From Podospora pseudoanserina (taxonomy: Eukaryota; Ascomycota; Sordariomycetes; Sordariales; Podosporaceae), in NCBI RefSeq assembly GCF_035222485.1, contig NC_085925.1:3720001-3784000 (forward strand): a stretch of DNA of 64,000 nt, written 5' to 3'. Under the pieces are notes generated by a model. That model was given only the letters and a program-made list of their open reading frames with translations, made no database searches and was not told the origin of the DNA. The position numbers and the translations under genes were made by a program. Of the stretch, positions 33,263 through 43,578 are shown one piece after another (the first letter of the stretch is position 1; each line of letters starts with the position of its first letter).

Positions 33263-33410
33263 GGGCGTATGGTCTAGTGGTCAAGACGTCTTAGTTGCAA
33301 AAAGTGTTGTTGCAGTGCTCCTGTTAAATGCTCCAACAGATGTATGGGTTTCAACGATACAAGTATGCTGTTCCATGAGAAGGCCCCAGGTTCGATTCCT
33401 AGTATGTCCA
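33263..33410 (+). tRNA. tRNA-Ala(TGC) with a 75-nt intron
   Basis: The acceptor stem GGGCGTA pairs with TATGTCC, followed by discriminator A. The D arm is GTCT/AGAC with an AGTGGTCA loop. The anticodon stem TCTTA/TGAGA encloses loop GTTGCAA with anticodon TGC at 33296-33298. The variable loop is AGGCC, and the T arm CCAGG/CCTAG encloses TTCGATT. The intron lies one base 3' of the anticodon, 33300-33374, the canonical place for a nuclear tRNA intron, but it is long. The A box (TGGTCTAGTGG) and B box (GGTTCGATTCC) are intact, and a T run at 33416-33420 can terminate Pol III. One C-A mismatch in the T stem and one G-T pair in the anticodon stem are mild flaws. Confidence 0.75.
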
Positions 33411-33415
33411 GTCTC

Positions 33416-33420
33416 TTTTT
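33416..33420 (+). terminator. RNA polymerase III terminator after the tRNA
   Basis: A T5 run begins 5 nt after the discriminator base of the tRNA, the usual Pol III stop signal. Confidence 0.6.
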
Positions 33421-33780
33421 GGCTTTTAGAAGGTATTGTTGTTCCTTCCAATGTGTTTGAATGATGGCTTTCATTTGCTTCTGTCGAAGATTACTTCCTT
33501 CCAGATGTATGCCAGTTGCTCACGTCCGTCATTAGCCAGGTGACACAAATGTTCCTTCCTCTACTATAGCGTGTCAGGTGCTAATCTAGACGTTCTTTTG
33601 GTCTGTTCCAGACAACTGAGGGGTTCTCCAGTCTTTTTCCAATCTGTCTCGACGACAGCTCAATCTTCACCCGATCCGACACCTTCCTGGGCGGCTTGTC
33701 ACCCCAGTATCGTTATCATCACCCGCATCTCTTCAGAGCAACGCGATATTCTTGGCGGAAGCCAGACACCAACAGCCACC

Positions 33781-34663
33781 ATGAAACTATCCTCGTGCCT
33801 TGCAGCCATTCCGTTTGCGTTTAGCACGGGAGCACTTGCGGCGGTATGTATCACCGGTCCTCTGCCTCACCTTGCCTCCAACTGACCTGGGGTTTCCAGG
33901 CCGTGCCACCACCACCCCCAGAGCCTCTACCTTTAGTGCCAGAGCCCATGGCGATACCGGAAGAATCCGTAGAGTCACTCAGAGCCCCCAGCGAAGACGA
34001 GACTTTACATCCCCACCTTGCCTAGGAGGCAGCAACCGAGAAACATGACTCCGATCAGCCAACCAGCCCCAACACAGTAGTGCATACTACGTTCACCAGA
34101 GTCTCAAAGCCTGCATGTTTCCTCCCTATATCATCATGTTGTCACTAGGCTTTCGTACTGATATTTGGTCACAGATAGCCGACTGTGTTCTGGTTGGAGG
34201 CCAGCCCGTTGACCAAACATGGCTTTGGCTTACGTGGACACCGAGCTTCAATCACTCGACAATCATGACAACACTGTCGGTTGTACCTCGGAAGCAATGT
34301 GTTCCCATCATGTGCGAACGCTCAACGGGCGGCGCGTACTGGTGCAACGACTCGGACAACACCAAGACAGCGTTGTGGAGAGAGCTGACTGAATACGCTG
34401 GTCAGGTGTTTATCCAGTGCATGATTGGCATACGTTCCTCCGGGCAGACACAGTTTGACGACGAATCTCGCATCATCGTCACCGATCCACGCGGGCAAGG
34501 GTGCAATTTGAGTTACGACACGACGCTGGAGACGCGGGGCAAATACACGGGAATCTGGCCCGAAGACCTAGAGGACCCTTACAGACGTGCCGCTCAGATT
34601 CAGCACACCAAACGACAGCTTTTGCCACTTGTTTATCCTCCAGCGGGACATCTGGCCTCATGA
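33781..34663 (+). CDS. Secreted cysteine-containing protein, 235 aa (four exons)
   Basis: Proposed exons 33781-33843, 33900-33968, 34026-34116 and 34179-34663 sum to 236 codons in frame. The first exon is a signal peptide (MKLSSCLAAIPFAFSTGALAA), followed by a Pro/Glu-rich linker. The last exon holds the folded part: SDCVLVGGQPVDQTWLW, VPRKQCVPIMCER, GAYWCNDSDN, VFIQCMIGIRSSG and GQGCNLSYD, with at least six Cys. The second intron (donor gtagag, 57 nt) is weak. If it is not removed the protein ends at a TAG (34023-34025), so truncation is an alternative. I do not recognise a named family. A related copy follows in tandem, which helps define the domain. Confidence 0.6.
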
Positions 34664-34734
34664 GCAATACCCCGACTGAGGTGTGTTTTTGAGGCAGTGA
34701 CTTGATACTGATACTAAACTCTTCACTAGATCTC

Positions 34735-35183
34735 TCAATCCCCGGAGTATGAATGCTCCTCTGTTGTCGGCCGTCTAGCCGACTTTGGAGATGCCAGGGG
34801 TGGGGGGGGATGGGGGGGGGTGGAACAACGCCATGCAAGAGTACAAAGATGGGAAGATGTGTACGCTGGGACCCAAAAAGTGCATGGCTGTGGGATGCAA
34901 TGGTAACACTGTTGGCTTCTTTTAGTGCAACGATTCGATGGAGACTCGTACCAAGCGATGCTTTGAAACAGTTGAAAGAGCATTTTTTGTAATTTTCGCT
35001 TGCAGGAGCGGTGGGTTTCGTAAGCAGGCCACGACTGGGGGGACGTATTTTGATGAGGATGAACGCGTGTTTGTGGTTCGTCCTATTGATGGTAGATGCG
35101 AGCTCGAGTATGAAAGGACCGAGAGGGCGTTTGATCCTGCGGATGGTTTTGAAGCTGGGTGGTTGGGGAGACGTTGGTTCTGA
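34735..35183 (+). pseudogene. Decayed tandem relative of the secreted cysteine protein
   Basis: In one frame the sequence reads CTLGPKKCMAVGCNGNTVGF, then F, a stop, and CNDSMETRTKRCFETVERAF, followed by CRSGGFRKQATTGGTYFDED and ERVFVVRPIDGRCELEYE. Position by position this mirrors the preceding gene: CNDS after an aromatic residue, the FxxFDxxxRxxVxxP block and the GxCxLxYxxT end. The stop (TAG at about 34924-34926) stands where the first copy has TGG, a G-to-A type change. Long G runs at 34799-34820 precede it and may hide frame slips. No signal peptide was found. The pair looks like an old tandem duplication with one dead copy. Confidence 0.5.
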
Positions 35184-35474
35184 GTACGCCTAAAGGTAAT
35201 GTGTATAGCTAGCCGATGAGGAATGTTGAGTAATTCCTAAATAGCATGGTGTATTACCCTTGCGTGCATGCTGATTTGAGCAATGGAAGGTGATTTTAAT
35301 GGGAAATGATACGCATGTACGGTGGGTGGAAAGCATTGCTTTGATGACAAAGTTTGTGCTAGATACCTTAGACAGCAATGATGCTGGTATTTCCGTGCGC
35401 CGATGCTCTTCCTGCCCGTCAACGCCGAATGCTTAGTTTGACCCCAAAAGAGCATTGTAACATGATAGTAGTGA

Positions 35475-35972
35475 TCACATCCAATACCCATCCTTCCAAA
35501 GCTCCTTTCTGTAGCCCTCGGTTAACCTCTCATCCTCCCCATAGGCCTCCTGCCACCCAACAAACCCCCTGTCCAAAACATATACTCTCTGCTCCACAGC
35601 TGGCTTCTTGTTTTCCCCTTCTCCCTCAGCCTCCGCCTCTTTTTGTGGCTGCTGTTTTTGCTGCTCCTCCAGCTTGGCAAGCCTCTCCTTCTCCCTCAGG
35701 TACTTGAGCGCCGCACCGGGACCTCGCTGCTGTGATAACGCGCAGTGGAAGATGACGGTTTCTTTGTCTTGGAGCTTGCGGATGAGGGTCGGGAGGGTGG
35801 CGTCGAGGGTCTGGGAGGGAAAGTTGAGGGCGCCGCGGATGTGGCCTCCTATGTAGTCGTCGTCGCGGACGTCGATGATGGCTATGGAGGTGGGGGAGGG
35901 GGAGTCGAGGAGGAGGGTGGAAAGGGTTGAAGGGCGGAGGCGGGGGATGGAGGCGATGGATATGGAGGACAT
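35475..35972 (-). CDS. Rhodanese-fold Cdc25/arsenate-reductase-like phosphatase, 165 aa
   Basis: The start is the Met of MSSISIASIPRLRPS; the frame is open further upstream but that part is Pro-rich and unlike protein. The rhodanese landmarks are AIIDVRDDDYIGGHIRGALNFP and the active loop VIFHCALSQQRGPGAA, where Cys and Arg form the CX5R signature of the Cdc25/Ych1/Ibp1 group; a classic sulfurtransferase loop would have a different length. The last block, VYVLDRGFVGWQEAYG, is also typical. A Lys/Glu/Gln-rich insertion (KLEEQQKQQPQKEAEA) between the active loop and the C-terminal strand is an oddity. Expected activity is tyrosine-phosphatase-like or arsenate reduction in the cytosol. Confidence 0.88.
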   Translation of the reverse strand: MSSISIASIPRLRPSTLSTLLLDSPSPTSIAIIDVRDDDYIGGHIRGALNFPSQTLDATLPTLIRKLQDKETVIFHCALSQQRGPGAALKYLREKERLAKLEEQQKQQPQKEAEAEGEGENKKPAVEQRVYVLDRGFVGWQEAYGEDERLTEGYRKELWKDGYWM

Positions 35973-36278
35973 TTTGGGGATGGGGTCGGAGCAAGGGTTG
36001 TGTTGTGGGGGGGAAGGGGGTGTTGTAAGTTGGGAATAGCTTCGCTTTTTTGGGGGGGGAGACGGTTGTGGATGGAGGGGACCTTGATGGCAGAATTGCT
36101 GGGCGGGCGCGGTCTGGAACGTGGAGGGGAAATGTGGGGGTCGGTGCCGGTGGGGTTTGTTTGGCAGGGATGATAGGGCGTTTTGGCAGGCTTGTTTGGC
36201 AGCTGGCGGGATTGACAAGGCTGAACATCGACCACCATCACTCTTTTGCAGCTTCAACGGCTTTTTCACTTGGGACAT

Positions 36279-37032
36279 TTTTTGTTTTGTTTTGGATGGG
36301 TGATGGAATCCTGGATCTGAAAGACAGGTTTTGGAGATTTCTTTACGTTTTCTTCTCTTGGCGGACAGTGATCATCCCGAGTTTCGACCGGGGAGGCGGC
36401 TTGACACGATGAGTTTCAAAGTGAGGCGGCGAGGGGAGGGACTGACTCGAGTGTTGTTTGCGAGATTCTACAACGTGATGACGGGTGCAAAACATGATTA
36501 CTGACATCTTGACAGATATTTTATCTGATCTTCTGCGGTATCCAGTTCCATGTGGTCAACTTGCTTGACATTTCGGACCATCATCCCGGAGGACCGTTGT
36601 GCAGGAAAAGTACACAGTTGGCCGAGTGTTGTCTCCGTCATCCAAAGTTCATGACAGGGAACGACGTACCACCGCCCACTTCCTCAACGCCTCCGAGGTT
36701 TCCAAGCCGTTTCCGGTCCACCGCCAGCGGCAAAAAGTAAACATGGAATGCCCAATGATCCCCTATCGCTTTCTTGGTGCTACGCCAGACAGACCTCAAC
36801 GGTCGACCAGACATCCAAGCAAGTGCTTGTCTTGGTGTATGATGACCGTGTCGAGTGACCCGGTTCTCCGGTATTTTTTTCCTATCCAGCATGGTTCAGC
36901 ACACTTGAAGTCGTTAGCTCAATATAGGGCATTCCATTCGTGTTCGTCTTGATCTAGTCTGCCCAAGTGCTATTGTTCTGCGAACGAGATGCCATCAATG
37001 GCGTCCCGGTCCTTCAGCATCCGGGTCTCAAC
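36279..37032. other. Divergent intergenic region
   Basis: It sits between the rhodanese-like gene (minus) and the membrane protein (plus). No convincing gene; an upstream in-frame Met of the latter at 36967 was not chosen. Confidence 0.5.
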
Positions 37033-38640
37033 ATGGCACGCCAGAGAAGATGGCCGCCAGATATGTTGTTGGGGTTGTTCGTCTGCTCAATAGCATTCCT
37101 CTGCGATGGCGCCGCCACTCGAACATCATCCTCGAACGACGTCGAACAGAACTCGAACGCAATACATGTTTTGCCACAACCTCGACCACAGACCTTGACC
37201 CGTAGACGTCAAGATGGTCACGCTCAGGTCAATCACATGTCGAGGACATCAACAACAATAGCACCGACACCAACGAAACCATCACAGTGGATTGTGTCAA
37301 CCACATCAACAGCCTACTATACAGTCACCGTCACTTCGAGCCCGACTCCCCGAAAGCGCAACTTTGTCGACATCAGTGAGCTTCTTGAGTCAATAGACTC
37401 GCTACAAGAAGCACTCGCTTCGGCAACAGCCAGCGCAGTGTCTCTGTCACGAGAATTTGCGGTTTCCATAAACCAACTGGAATCTTCAACCCAGTATCTT
37501 GCCGCATCGGCATCGAGTGCGCTGTTGGTTGCGGAAGCATCCGCCTCGAAAGCGCTGGCGGCAGCGGAGGCTTCTGCTGCCAAGGCGCTCTCTGCCGTGG
37601 AAGAATCAGCTGCTAGTAGCATCAGCGAGGTGTTAGCAGTGGCCACCTCGACAATCCCAAGGACAAGCAATGATACCTATCGGGTAAGGCTTTGCAGTCC
37701 CTTGGATGTTCTTGTAGTAATGCTAACAGTGAGACAGACACAAGTAGACAATGGAGATGAGTCCAGTGTGTCTCCAGCTATTGTCGGCATTGCTGTCGCG
37801 GTCTCGGTGGTTGGTTCGTCACTTATATCTCTGCTCGTGTTCTTTTTCTTCACGCGACGTCGCAAAGCTAAGCAACGTGCGCAAGAGGAAGAAAATGAAA
37901 TGAATGCTGCCCTCGACCGAGCCATTGTTTCCTACATTGTCAAGGAGCTACCAAGCCCTCAGGGATCGACAGGTCAACAAACCGGTCAACGACAATTTTG
38001 GATTGAAGGCAAGGAGGAAGGCGATGCAGGAAACTCTTTCGCGCCAAGTCCACCCGGACCTACTGAGCCGACCCCAACAGGTCCCTCAGACTTGCACCAT
38101 GTGGAAGAGCTCCCACCGACACCACCCTCACCTCAATCGGGCATGATACCAATACAAGCAATGCCCTCGCCCAAGCCATCGACACAGCCCCCATCCTCAC
38201 GGTCATCTTTAGACAGGGTGCCTCGGGGCATGTCACGTTCTAGATCCCACAGGTCGCCAAGGATGGCGAAACCACCACCAGCTCACATGCGGTCTCATTC
38301 TCAAACGACCCCTTCTCCGAGTGTGATGTCGGGTTACTTTGGTCATCAACCTTCCGCCTCCGACGCATCTGGTGGGTCAACCTGGTATCAGCCCAGCATG
38401 ACGCCCTCGTCGATTGCTATCAGCAGGGCGCTCAGCCGGCGGACGGCGTCTTCTCACTTTATGGACAGCGCCGAGAAGATCTATGGTGATATTCTCACAA
38501 GTCCGTTGGAAAAGGATCCGCTGGAAGCGCCATATCAGCCGGTCCCTGAGCCGCCGGTAAATACACTTCCCAAATCCTCGTCAGAGGTGAAACGGGAGGA
38601 TGTAGGGTGGCCTTTGCCGGCGAAGGAGGCATGGTTATGA
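37033..38640 (+). CDS. Single-pass membrane protein with Ala/Ser-rich ectodomain, 517 aa
   Basis: Exons 37033-37683 and 37738-38640, joined over a 54-nt intron (gtaagg ... gctaacagtgagacag) that is a multiple of three and therefore also open when retained. The start MARQRRWPPDMLLGLFVCSI gives a signal peptide. The ectodomain is Thr/Ser rich and contains a heptad-like Ala/Ser stretch of about 80 residues (EASASKALAAAEASAAKAL). The membrane span VGIAVAVSVVGSSLISLLVF is followed by RRRKAK and a ~260-residue Pro/Ser-rich cytoplasmic tail with clustered SP/TP and RSxS motifs, probable phosphorylation sites. The build recalls fungal wall-stress or mucin-type sensors, but no WSC domain or other named domain is present. 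Confidence 0.75.
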   Translation: MARQRRWPPDMLLGLFVCSIAFLCDGAATRTSSSNDVEQNSNAIHVLPQPRPQTLTRRRQDGHAQVNHMSRTSTTIAPTPTKPSQWIVSTTSTAYYTVTVTSSPTPRKRNFVDISELLESIDSLQEALASATASAVSLSREFAVSINQLESSTQYLAASASSALLVAEASASKALAAAEASAAKALSAVEESAASSISEVLAVATSTIPRTSNDTYRVRLCSPLDVLVVMLTVRQTQVDNGDESSVSPAIVGIAVAVSVVGSSLISLLVFFFFTRRRKAKQRAQEEENEMNAALDRAIVSYIVKELPSPQGSTGQQTGQRQFWIEGKEEGDAGNSFAPSPPGPTEPTPTGPSDLHHVEELPPTPPSPQSGMIPIQAMPSPKPSTQPPSSRSSLDRVPRGMSRSRSHRSPRMAKPPPAHMRSHSQTTPSPSVMSGYFGHQPSASDASGGSTWYQPSMTPSSIAISRALSRRTASSHFMDSAEKIYGDILTSPLEKDPLEAPYQPVPEPPVNTLPKSSSEVKREDVGWPLPAKEAWL

Positions 38641-39752
38641 TCTTAAGGGGGGAAATGTGCTTGTTCAGGCCTGGGAGTTTGGGAGTTCTGGGCAGAATGG
38701 GTGGTCTCCCTGTCTTCCGAAGCAACGTGATAGCATCAATGTACATTATTTTGCAGCGCTATATACCACAATATCTGAAGTTATTCTCACCCATCAATAA
38801 TGCAGTCGCTGTTGTGCATATGACCAGTGAATTGCGATATGGTTTATGATCAGTTGGACAGAGCTTACTCCTCGTGGTGATGGTGGTGCCGTGTGCCCCT
38901 TTTTCCGAGAAGAAGCCACAGAATATTAGCTTTGGCTGGGGCTTATCTCCGGAATAAACTGTCCGCTGGGTGGAGTGTTGAGAGGCTCTCATTGGCCCTC
39001 GGTTGGTGGGGTAAGAACGAACAACTACCGTTTTCCAACGGAGTCAAACGGAAGGCTTGAAAGACAAGATGAAAATTTGACATATCAGAGCCTAGGAATG
39101 TATGACTGCAATACTCCCAAAGCATGGAACAATGGATTGAGGCATTGATAAGGTAGCGTAGTGTCAAGAGAAAACAAGGCGTCCCTGCATGTTCCAGCGT
39201 CTTCTCGATAAACGTCCAAGCTCCACGTGAAGCTAGGTATCCGTAGGTTGCCAAGTTTCCAGTCAGCTGGGAGCTTCCGGTGATGACGACAATCTGGTGA
39301 CAGTCTGTGTGCAGTCATTTTTAACCTTCTCTCCAGCCTGAAACTACGCGCGCTCTTTTCCTTTTTTTTTTCTTTTTTTTTTTTTTGCTTCATTGTCTAT
39401 GTAAATTATTGATACCCGAATCCAAACACAGCTCTCAAACCCAGTAGCAACTAACTGGTCCTCGAGCTTCCAACGCAGTTTCCCGCAGCCCATCAAAGCA
39501 ACGTCAGACCCCTGCAGCTGAGCGAAGAACGTCAGTGACGCACGTCCCACTGAAACTGCCGAGCACTCACAAAGCATCCCATCGGAAAGCACCACCTTTT
39601 TTCGACGACGTACGAAACAACTCCACCAGCCACCTCTTCCAGCTCCCAGCTCGCAGCTCGACAACACCAAACGCCGCCAGCTTCAACCAAGTGCGCAACC
39701 TTCCAGCTCACTCCGACGAAAAATCCTTTACCTTTATCCCTAGACCGTCACG
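38641..39752. other. Intergenic with poly-T tract
   Basis: No gene seen. A T/C tract at 39359-39387 (runs of T10 and T14) lies about 370 bp before the Pom33-like start, in its promoter region. Minus frames through it encode Lys/Glu repeats and are artefacts. Confidence 0.5.
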
Positions 39753-40896
39753 ATGGCTCCCCCGCCGCCGGCCGACATGCCTCTTCCCCAGAGGCTGCAA
39801 AAACTGGCCTCGACCTTGCAGTGTACGTGTGCATTTTCTCCCGTTGCTGTCGCCTTTTCGGTATCACCACTACTGCCGGACTGCTGCACGTCGTTGCAAG
39901 TTCTCTGCTAACATGTCAATGTGTCGTAGTTGCTTGGTTCGCTGGGTATGTTGAGCTGCCTTTATCCGATACCGATGCCGATGCTGCCACGCTATGAAAT
40001 CCAAACATGGAGCTCGGAGCTGGACACCGCAGAGTGAGAAAATGAAGCTAACCCTGGACCACAGTCACGCTGTTCTTATCCTCTGCATCACCAGATATGC
40101 CTTCTCATGGATACGATTTAACTACTACGGCGGCATGGCCTCGTTCTGCTATCGGTCTGCCTTCGTTGCCGCGGCTAGCACATACGGCATCGTGGTGTAC
40201 AAGACATGGCGGGCTCGCCAAAAGACGGGTGCCAAGCAGCCCGGCGGTGCCTTGGGTTATCTCTCTGATGAGAACGTGCAATACCTCTGTATGTCTGGTT
40301 TCGGAAGGGTGACAAGGTTCTGCTTGCTAACAAAAGTCCTAGTGATGGCCCTCGTCTGGCTCTTTATGCCCCAGTACCCTCTTGCGCTCCTCCCGTACGG
40401 CATCTACTCGATCTTCCACGTCGCCACATACACCCGTGCCAACGTTATCCCAACCATTGCTCCTCCCCAGAAGCTGGTTCCAGGTGCTGCCGCTTCCCCC
40501 AACGGCAAGCCCCAGTATGCGCCCCACCCCATGGCTGATGCCATCGGCAGCTTCGTCAAGAAGTACTACGATTCCTCTATGTCGGTTGTTGCCAGCCTCG
40601 AGATTGGTCTTTGGGCTCGTATCCTCCTGTCTGCCCTCTTCTTCCAGCGCCGTTCGTGGATCCTGATCGCTGTCTACACCGCTTTCCTTCGCGCGCGCTA
40701 CGCTCAGAGCAGCCATGTCAAGAACTCGTTTGCCCAGCTTGAGGCGCGCGTTGACAACCTGATTGGCGCTCAGGGTACTCCCCCTGTGGCTCGCCAGGCT
40801 TGGGATACTGTCAAGGGTGTCGCGAGGCAGTTTCACGGCGCGACTGACGTCAACAAGTATGTCAACGGCGCTGCGGCTCCTAAGAAGTCATCTTGA
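39753..40896 (+). CDS. TMEM33/Pom33 family ER membrane protein, 287 aa
   Basis: Exons 39753-39822, 39930-39945, 40065-40288 and 40343-40896 all join in frame. The second exon is only 16 nt, encoding most of FAWFAG, and is needed to preserve the conserved LQFAWFAGH block. Hydrophobic segments are AWFAGHAVLILCITRYAF, YRSAFVAAASTYGIVVY, VMALVWLFMPQYPLALLPYG with IYSIFHVATY, and WARILLSALFF with WILIAVYTAFLRARY. These match the S. pombe Tts1 / yeast Pom33-Per33 / human TMEM33 family, which shapes tubular ER and helps nuclear pore distribution. The C-terminal amphipathic tail ends KKSS, a possible ER-retrieval-like signal. Confidence 0.9.
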
Positions 40897-41654
40897 ATAG
40901 ATCAACATTAAGCTAGAGAGCTAAGCCGCACGACATGACAATGGAACAACTACGGCGGCGAGTCATACTCCTTGCGAGAGGGGAAATAGGGAGCGTGATC
41001 TGCGGACAGAGTGGAGGATGAGAAGCACGGTGAAGCATATGCATTTGCCAGGATGCGGGAGAGTAGGACAGAGGAAGCAAAGAAGAGCTGGATATGTGGC
41101 TGTAGGCTGATAATTGCTTGGAGGGGTAGTGGTGTTCGCGCTTTTACGTCTCATAGGTTATGGACTCCCTTTCTTTCTTCTTGGTATTGCGGTTTTGTTT
41201 CTGGTGAGGAGTTTGGCTGGGGGAAATACGCATGAGACAGGATGGTCAGGATGAGGTTTTAGGTGTTGATTTCTTCTTGTACCTCTTGTGTCACGAGTTC
41301 GTTTTTGTCTTTAGGGGGCAAGAGTGTGATAGCGGGAATGGCATCCTATGACCGATGAGCGTGATTGCTTTGATGTGAAGTGGTGTGGAGGGAGCTGATG
41401 CCAAGACATGGTCCCTTTGAACTTTGAACCCCACTTGGTACACCAACCATGACGTCGCTGCGCGCTGGTGGGCGCTGGCAGGCAGCACCGACAAATCAAT
41501 TGAGTTGAGCTGTAACATCACACGACAACGCTGGATTTGTATTCGCGACCCTTTTCTCTGTTCTATCATCTTTGTATATTTCCACCATTTTGGCACTTCT
41601 CCTGATGCTGGCATTATAACACCGCCCAAAATCAACCAACCTCCCGCCACGACA

Positions 41655-43578
41655 ATGACCTCCCTCCTCCGGCAGCTCGTCGCCGGGCCCCGCGTCAAAC
41701 ACCAAGACACGGGGCTGGACCTGTGCTATGTGACCAAGAAGATAATCGCGACGTTTGTTTGCCTTCCTCCTTCTCTTCCAACGCCAACCCTTTGACCGTG
41801 TTCTAATGTAGGATGTGTGCGAAATCAGATCAGGACCGAGCCAGACGTACCCCCAGCTAGCCTACCGCAACCCCCTCGACCGATTAGTTTCCTTTCTTGA
41901 CGCCCGCCACGGGGAGGAGTGGATGATTTGGGAGTTTAGGGCCGAGGGGACTGGGTACCCAGACGAGGCGGTCTACGGACGGGTGAAGCATTACCCTTGG
42001 CCGGATCATCACCCCCCGCCGTTTTGTGTGGTGCCTGTGGTGATAGGGGGGATGAGGATCTGGTTGAATCCTGCTACGGAAGGGGAGGATTTGGAGGAAG
42101 TTATAAAGAAGAGGGTGGTGGTTGTGCACTGCAAGGCTGGCAAGGGGAGGTCAGGGACGATGGCGTGTAGTTATCTTATTGCGGAGGAGGGTTGGACGGT
42201 GGAGGATGCGCTGAGACGGTTTACGGACCGGAGGATGAGGGTTGGGTTTGGGGAGGGGGTGAGTATTCCTAGCCAGTTGAGGTGGGTTGGGTATGTGGAT
42301 CGGTGGGCGAATAGAGGGGGGAAGGTGTATAGGGATGGGCCGGTGGAGATACTGGAGGTGCATGTTTGGGGGTTGAGGAACGGGGTCAAGGTCGAGGTGG
42401 AGGGGTACGTGGAGGAGGGGAAGAAGATTCGGTGTTTTCATACTTTTACGAAGGAGGAGAGGGTGGTGGTTGAGGGGGGTGCGCCGGGGGGTGGGGGGTT
42501 GAAGGATTTTATGTGGGATATGTATGGGGGGGTGAAGCAGGAGGAGGGGGCGGAGGAGGGAGTCAAGACGGGGGTGGTGGGGGATGGTGATGGGAGGAGT
42601 TTGTCGAGGAGTTCGTCCAAGAGGTTGAAGGAGGGGCTGAAGAAGAAGTTATCTGTCAGGAAAAAGGACACATCAGCGGCATCTTCGACGACTAGTCTTG
42701 ACAAGTTGGCGACGGGCGCGGCGCAGAAGCAGAAGAGCAAGACGATTGCTCTCCAGCCTGAGGGGGCTGCTGCAAAGGCGGATGGTGACCAGACCTCACT
42801 TCCGGCCAAGACAGAGTCACGGTCACAGTCAACAACCAGTCTACAGAATGCAGGCACCTTCTCGTTTGCTGATCCGTCAGAACCGGGCGGGCAAGCAGTC
42901 ATATTTAAGCCTGCAAAACCGATCCGGATACCAAACAGCGACGTCAACATCTCGGTCGAGCGAAGAAACAAGGCACCGGGGAGCATTGGGTTAACCATGG
43001 TCACGGCTGTCGCCCATGTCTGGTTCAACACATTCTTCGAGGGCAACGGTCCCGAGCAAGGCGGTAAACCGGACGATAGCGGAGTCTTCACGATTGACTG
43101 GGACAAGATGGACGGCATCAAGGGCTCAAGTCAGCGCGGAACAAGAGCTTGCGACAGGATTTCTGTTGTTTGGAGGACTGCGGCCGTCAGCGATATTGGA
43201 GAGGGTGGTGAAGCGCCAGGAGTAGTTATTCATGAGCCTGGAGAGGGCAGCCCTGTGCCGGAAATGAAGGCAGCGGACTGGAAGGGTGACGGAACGGAGA
43301 ACCCGACTGCTCAAAAGACACTTGGGTTGCGGGTGGAGGATCCCGAGAGTGCGAGTGTTAGTAAGGCTAGCAGTGTCAAGAGCCAGGAGTATGCGATTGC
43401 ACCTTCCAATGACAGTAGTGAGATGGCTAAAGTGGAAGAGGAGGATGAAGACTTGAAGGGGGTCAAGGTTAGCGGTCCCGCCGGGGAGGAGGTGCTGGAT
43501 GGGGTTGCGGGTGGAGATGGTGAGCCACCGAAGAAGGAGAAGGCTGATGAGACGGCCAAGAGGGGGGTTCATCATTGA
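41655..43578 (+). CDS. PTEN-like phosphatidylinositol 3-phosphatase, 615 aa
   Basis: Exons 41655-41752 and 41829-43578. The join restores IIATSGPSQTYPQLAYRNP. The N-terminal block LLRQLVAGPRVKHQDTGLDL and the P-loop VVVVHCKAGKGRSGT (HCxxGxxR with the two Lys of PTEN) identify a PTEN-type dual phosphatase that removes the 3-phosphate of PtdIns(3,4,5)P3. FEFRAEGTGYPDEAVYG-type spacing and HYPWPDHHPPPF are also conserved. After residue ~200 comes a C2-like beta region (EILEVHVWGLRNGVKVEVEG), then a long low-complexity Ser/Glu/Lys insertion, a second block FNTFFEGNGPEQG, and an acidic tail. Length exceeds human PTEN (403 aa) because of these insertions, as in other filamentous fungi. Codons 42040-42640 are strikingly rich in G. 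Confidence 0.92.

Noticed and set aside
35626-36241. Long Pro/His-rich minus frames next to the rhodanese gene
   Set aside because: Out-of-frame reading of the same gene and of its Pro-rich upstream region.
42438-43121. 227-codon minus-strand frame
   Set aside because: Shadow of the PTEN-like gene, no motif of its own.
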